Source: Cohaesibacteraceae bacterium
Lineage (GTDB): Bacteria; Pseudomonadota; Alphaproteobacteria; Rhizobiales; Cohaesibacteraceae
Direction: 5' to 3'
Length of the DNA: 9,483 nucleotides
NCBI GenBank assembly: GCA_016764535.1
Contig: JAESRR010000013.1
Span: forward strand, 1 to 9,483
How positions within the stretch are numbered: position 1 is the first letter of the stretch; each line of letters starts with the position of its first letter. The position numbers and the translations under genes were made by a program. Of this stretch, positions 6,627 through 9,483 are shown one piece after another. The notes beneath the pieces are model-generated. The model saw nothing but the letters and a program-made list of their open reading frames with translations, was not told the origin of the DNA and did not search any database.

Positions 6627-6950
6627 ATGACGACTTTTGACAAGCGAGAAGAAGCTTTTGAAGCAAAATTTGCTCATGATGAAGAATTGAAATTCAAGGC
6701 GACAGCACGCCGTAACAAACTGCTCGGTCTTTGGGCGTCTCAAAAGCTGGGATTTAGCGGTGAACGCGCGGAAGAATATGCGAAGGAAGTCGTACGTTCT
6801 GATTTTGAAGAACCTGGTGACGAAGATGTATATCGCAAAATAACCCAGGATTTTTCCAACGCCGGACTTAGTGTTGCGGAAACTGATATTCGCTCCGAGA
6901 TGAGTTCGCTTATGCATGTTGCTGTTGATCAGATTCAAAAGGGCGAATAA
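6627..6950 (+). CDS. F1-ATPase zeta subunit / DUF1476 family ATPase inhibitor
   Basis: This 107-residue protein closely follows the DUF1476 pattern. It begins MTTFDKREEAFEAKFAHDEE, continues KFKATARRNKLLGLWAS and YAKEVVRSDFEEPGDEDVYRK, and ends with a helix containing IRSEMSSLM. It is predicted to be almost all helical, charged and cytoplasmic, with no signal peptide. In Paracoccus denitrificans the zeta subunit binds F1 and blocks ATP hydrolysis through its N-terminal segment; how strongly it does so varies among Alphaproteobacteria, so the inhibitory role here is inferred from family. It is transcribed away from purC and ends in its own terminator. Location next to purC or purB is, from memory, common in this class. 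No ATP synthase genes are in the window. Confidence 0.93.
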   Translation: MTTFDKREEAFEAKFAHDEELKFKATARRNKLLGLWASQKLGFSGERAEEYAKEVVRSDFEEPGDEDVYRKITQDFSNAGLSVAETDIRSEMSSLMHVAVDQIQKGE

Positions 6951-6978
6951 ATCGTTCTCTTAAACAATCCAGTTAATC

Positions 6979-7009
6979 AAAACCGTTCCATGATATGGAG
7001 CGGTTTTTT
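6979..7009 (+). terminator. Rho-independent terminator after the zeta subunit gene
   Basis: A 13-bp stem with one G-T wobble pairs 6979-6991 with 6995-7007 around the 3-base loop GAT; the distal arm ends in six T (7004-7009). It lies 28 bases after the stop codon and separates the zeta gene from the aldolase. Confidence 0.9.
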
Positions 7010-7058
7010 GTTGTCATGTTAATTAAATTGTATTGTACCCAAATCAATTCCGGCGCAT

Positions 7059-7066
7059 TGTATACA
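7059..7066. promoter_or_regulatory. TGTATACA palindrome upstream of the aldolase, possible operator
   Basis: The 8-base palindrome TGTATACA, in the context CATTGTATACACAG, lies 73 bases before the aldolase ATG. Its GT-N-AC core is typical of sites bound by FadR-type GntR regulators, which often control sugar-acid genes. No regulator gene is in the window, and an 8-base palindrome can occur by chance. Confidence 0.3.
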
Positions 7067-7139
7067 CAGGTAAACAAGAAACTATTCGGTTCTCTTTTCA
7101 GTCACATCACCTGATCAAACTTCCCGGGAGTAATTCACT

Positions 7140-7910
7140 ATGTCTTCACTTCAGCTATTGTCTGACAAACTTCGGTCCGGTTCACAATTATTGTGTGGCT
7201 GGATGAGTTTGCCCGATCCTTTGGTGGCGGAGTTGATTGCGTCCTCTTCTCTTGAAGGTGTTTTGCTGGACATGCAACATGGCCAACTGGATTACAATGA
7301 CACTGTGCTTTGCGGTGGGGCAATTATAGCCCGTAACAAACCGCTGTTGGTACGCATTCCGGTTGGAGAATATGCAATGGCCAGTCGGATGCTGGATATG
7401 GGTGCTACCGGTATTGTTGCTCCAATGATCAATGGTGTCGCTGATGCGAGGGCTTTGGTTGATCATTGTAAATATCCGCCAATTGGTCAACGGAGCTGGG
7501 CCCCGGTGCTTTCAATGGCTCGTCATGGAATTGACGATGCTCAGGAGATGCTTGCTTTGGGTAATGAGTGTTGCATGGCATTTGCGATGATAGAGACCCG
7601 TACAGCGTTTGATGTGCTTGAAGACATCCTGAATGTTGAAGGTCTGGATGGTGTATTTGTCGGGCCTGCTGATCTTTCAATTGCGCTAAACGGGGGAACA
7701 GCCGTTGATCCGTTATCAGAGGCCACAATGGAAGTTGTGGCGGGAATTGCCGATACAGTAAAAAAATCCGGAAAATTATCAGGTATTTACGCGGCTCATG
7801 CTTCTGCTGCTTCAAGATATAGAAAGATGGGTTTCAATTTTGTCACAATGGGATCTGATGTGGCTTATTTGCGTACGGGTTTGTCTTCAATGATCAATGC
7901 AGTTGAATAA
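7140..7910 (+). CDS. HpcH/HpaI-family class II 2-keto-3-deoxy acid aldolase
   Basis: This 256-residue protein matches the HpaI/GarL/RhmA aldolase family in length and motifs. VLLDMQHGQ (41-49) carries the likely base His47, and VRIP (71-74) the pyruvate-binding Arg72. RMLDMGATGIVAPMI (83-97) and YPPIGQRS (112-119) follow. Glu152 in MIETRTA and Asp178 in GVFVGPADLS are the expected divalent-metal ligands. Family members reversibly cleave 2-keto-3-deoxy sugar acids or 4-hydroxy-2-oxo acids to pyruvate plus an aldehyde; the natural substrate cannot be told from this sequence. GGGAG (7126-7130) lies 9 bases before the ATG. The gene has terminators on both sides, so it is probably a single-gene unit, and no sugar-acid pathway genes adjoin it. 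A citrate-lyase-beta-like role is less likely because the motifs fit HpaI better. Confidence 0.88.
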   Translation: MSSLQLLSDKLRSGSQLLCGWMSLPDPLVAELIASSSLEGVLLDMQHGQLDYNDTVLCGGAIIARNKPLLVRIPVGEYAMASRMLDMGATGIVAPMINGVADARALVDHCKYPPIGQRSWAPVLSMARHGIDDAQEMLALGNECCMAFAMIETRTAFDVLEDILNVEGLDGVFVGPADLSIALNGGTAVDPLSEATMEVVAGIADTVKKSGKLSGIYAAHASAASRYRKMGFNFVTMGSDVAYLRTGLSSMINAVE

Positions 7911-7927
7911 TTGTTGGCCGTAGTGAT

Positions 7928-7963
7928 ATTTACGGCACATTTCGATGCGCCGTAAATTGTTTT
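7928..7963 (+). terminator. Rho-independent terminator after the aldolase
   Basis: A 9-bp stem pairs ATTTACGGC (7928-7936) with GCCGTAAAT (7949-7957). The loop holds further CAT/ATG pairing around TTCG. The T-rich stretch TTGTTTT (7957-7963) follows and overlaps the stop codon of the convergent hydrolase gene. On the minus strand no T-run follows the hairpin, so it should mainly stop + strand transcripts. Confidence 0.8.
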
Positions 7964-8519
7964 AACTGATCGAAGAGAGAAGCTTGCTGAGCACCATGGT
8001 GCCTTCTGGCCAGGGTCCATGCCCGCTTTCTTCGTTGATATGACCAACGTCTCCTGCATCCAGAACTCCCGATTTCCACCGTTTTCCAATTTCTTCAGCA
8101 CGCACATAGGTACATCTGGTATCCGTCTTGCTTGCGATAAGCAAGGTCGGGAAATACAAGGGCTCTGCCGGAATGGGTGCAAATTGCAGTGAAGTCTGAA
8201 AAACCCTGTCCGGGTTTTCCACATCGGGTACAGCTACAAGCAGGGCACCCCGTACTTTCCCCGCTGCAAAGCGAGGCGCTGCATGGGCAATCGTCAATAC
8301 TCCCAGGGAATGCCCCACAAGGACCACCGGCTTTGTAGCCAGGGCGACAGCCTGGATAAGAGCATCCGTCCAGGCGTCAAGATCGGGATCAGTTGTCCAA
8401 TCTATTTCTGGTACCCATCGCGCGGACTTGATTTTTGAAACCCAGCGCGCCTGCCAGTGATCGCCGGATGAACCACCATGACCGGCCATGATCAAAAGAT
8501 CTACTTCAGAAGTTTTCAT
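7962..8519 (-). CDS. RBBP9/YdeN-type alpha/beta serine hydrolase
   Basis: This 185-residue compact alpha/beta hydrolase matches the RBBP9/YdeN family in size. Visible motifs are the N-terminal GHGGSSGDHWQARW (13-26), the nucleophile elbow GHSLG (69-73, Ser71), SKTDTR with candidate acid Asp133, and GHINEESGHGPWPEG with catalytic His160. The triad is complete, so activity is expected. Members are serine hydrolases, some with esterase or peptidase activity, but the physiological substrate is generally unknown and cannot be inferred here. There is no signal peptide or membrane segment, so it is cytoplasmic. It begins 7 bases after the purB stop with a weak ribosome site at the end of purB, so it is probably translated from the purB transcript. 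The stop (TAA, 7962-7964) overlaps the T-run of the aldolase terminator. Confidence 0.87.
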   Translation of the reverse strand: MKTSEVDLLIMAGHGGSSGDHWQARWVSKIKSARWVPEIDWTTDPDLDAWTDALIQAVALATKPVVLVGHSLGVLTIAHAAPRFAAGKVRGALLVAVPDVENPDRVFQTSLQFAPIPAEPLYFPTLLIASKTDTRCTYVRAEEIGKRWKSGVLDAGDVGHINEESGHGPWPEGTMVLSKLLSSIS

Positions 8520-8526
8520 CTTTTAC

Positions 8527-9483
8527 TCAGGATTTTCCAAAGACGCGGGTGAAAATCGTTTCAACATGTTTGGTGTGGTATTCCATATCAAACTTGTCGT
8601 CGATGTCGGCTTCAGTCAAGGCCGCCATGACGTCAGTATCCGCTTTGAGTTCGGCTTTGAAGTCTGCACCGTGTTCCCAGACTTTCATCGCATTTCTTTG
8701 TACAAGACGATATGCTTCCTCTCGTGATACACCTGCCTGCGTAAGCGCAAGTAATACGCGTTGGGAATGCATCAGGCCACCGAGTTGATCCATGTTTTTT
8801 TGCATGTTTTTTGGATAAACAAGAAGTTTATCTATCACGCCGGTCAGACGGGTAAGTGCAAAATCCAGTGTTACTGTAGCATCCGGGCCAAACATCCGTT
8901 CGACGGAAGAGTGGGAGATATCCCTTTCATGCCACAATGCCACGTTTTCAAGAGCCGGGGTTACACTCGCGCGGACAATTCGTGCAAGACCCGTGAGATT
9001 TTCTGTGAGAATTGGATTGCGCTTATGTGGCATTGCCGATGAGCCTTTTTGGCCCGGGGAGAAGTACTCCTCGACTTCAAGAACCTCTGTACGTTGCAAA
9101 TGGCGTATTTCGGTAGCCACGCGTTCAATGGAACTGGCTATTACGCCCAATACGCAGAAAAACATAGCATGCCGATCCCGTGGAACAACTTGCGTTGAAA
9201 TTGCCTCTACCGTCAGGCCCATCGCTTTTGCAACGTGTTCTTCAACCGAGGGGTCGATGTTTGCAAATGTTCCGACAGCTCCGGAAATAGCGCAGGTCGC
9301 AATTTCCTGACGGGCAGCAACAAGGCGGGTTTTGCATCGATCAAATTCGGCATAAGCCTGCGCCATTTTCAGACCAAATGTGACGGGTTCCGCATGAATA
9401 CCGTGAGAACGGCCAATGGAAAGTGTTAGCTTGTGCGCAAATGCCTGCTTTTTGAAAGCGGCCATTAATTTGTCGAGATCTTC
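8527..9483 (-). CDS. purB: Adenylosuccinate lyase (N-terminal part outside window)
   Basis: The frame runs off the right edge; 318 residues are visible, about the last three quarters of a usual 430-residue PurB. An internal Met (9465) is not the start, because the frame is open to 9483 and conserved upstream sequence is expected. GRSHGIHAEP (24-33 of the visible part) carries the catalytic-histidine region, and the fumarase/lyase signature GSSAMPHKRNP (147-157) carries the flexible-loop serine. PurB removes fumarate from SAICAR to give AICAR and from adenylosuccinate to give AMP, as a cytoplasmic homotetramer. The stop is TGA 8527-8529 and the hydrolase gene follows after 7 bases. It is on the same strand as the purC cluster but separated from it by the + strand zeta and aldolase genes, so it is probably a separate transcript. 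Confidence 0.97.
   Translation of the reverse strand, partial: EDLDKLMAAFKKQAFAHKLTLSIGRSHGIHAEPVTFGLKMAQAYAEFDRCKTRLVAARQEIATCAISGAVGTFANIDPSVEEHVAKAMGLTVEAISTQVVPRDRHAMFFCVLGVIASSIERVATEIRHLQRTEVLEVEEYFSPGQKGSSAMPHKRNPILTENLTGLARIVRASVTPALENVALWHERDISHSSVERMFGPDATVTLDFALTRLTGVIDKLLVYPKNMQKNMDQLGGLMHSQRVLLALTQAGVSREEAYRLVQRNAMKVWEHGADFKAELKADTDVMAALTEADIDDKFDMEYHTKHVETIFTRVFGKS

Noticed and set aside
6319..6666. 115-codon minus-strand frame ending just before purC, possible leader peptide
   Set aside because: It starts inside the zeta gene on the opposite strand, no internal ATG has a ribosome site, and the composition looks random.
7429..7815. 128-codon minus-strand frame inside the aldolase
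   Set aside because: It is antisense to a well-supported aldolase, Gln/Pro/His-rich as expected for a shadow frame, and has no domain pattern.
7865..8224. 119-codon minus-strand frame
   Set aside because: It lies in another frame of the hydrolase gene and runs antisense into the aldolase end; the hydrolase frame has a complete catalytic triad.
1..9483. CRISPR arrays, tRNA or rRNA genes, insertion sequences, phage genes, toxin-antitoxin or defence modules
   Set aside because: No regularly spaced repeats, cloverleaf-like sequence, transposase or integrase motifs or terminal inverted repeats were seen; the coding content is core metabolism.

Overview
The window reads as a chromosomal segment of an alphaproteobacterium with moderate G+C. 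The evidence is the alphaproteobacterial form of the ribosomal protein S4 tail, the F1-ATPase zeta subunit (DUF1476 family), which is characteristic of that class, and the purC-purS-purQ-purL-bolA-grxD gene order, which from memory recurs in many Alphaproteobacteria. I cannot name the genus from sequence alone. Almost all of the DNA is ordinary housekeeping coding sequence. I see no phage, insertion sequence, CRISPR array, tRNA or rRNA.

Layout. (1) 1-160: the 3' end of rpsD on the + strand, closed by a strong rho-independent terminator. (2) 291-1241: ttcA on the + strand, facing grxD across a shared bidirectional terminator at about 1246-1271. (3) 6313 down to 1295, minus strand: purC, purS, a 350-base gap, purQ, purL (GTG start, 4-base overlap with purQ), bolA and grxD. 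(4) 6627-6950: the ATPase zeta subunit gene, divergent from purC and closed by a terminator. (5) 7140-7910: an HpcH/HpaI-type class II aldolase on the + strand with its own terminator. (6) 9483 down to 7962, minus strand: purB (5' end outside the window) followed 7 bases later by a small RBBP9-type serine hydrolase.

How the genes work together. PurS, PurQ and PurL form the three-part FGAM synthase (step 4 of IMP synthesis). PurC makes SAICAR and PurB cleaves it to AICAR, so five purine genes for nearby pathway steps lie together. BolA and the CGFS glutaredoxin are known partners in [2Fe-2S] trafficking, and TtcA is an iron-sulfur-dependent tRNA thiolase. The aldolase and the hydrolase are accessory genes between the zeta gene and purB and have no obvious role in purine synthesis.

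The most unusual feature is around purS. It is bracketed by two perfect 10-bp stem-loops, one overlapping the purC stop codon and one just after the purS stop. A 350-base non-coding gap with further inverted repeats then separates purS from purQ, although their products belong to one complex. A 17-base inverted repeat also lies just upstream of purC. I found no convincing new multi-gene system; the leads are regulatory.
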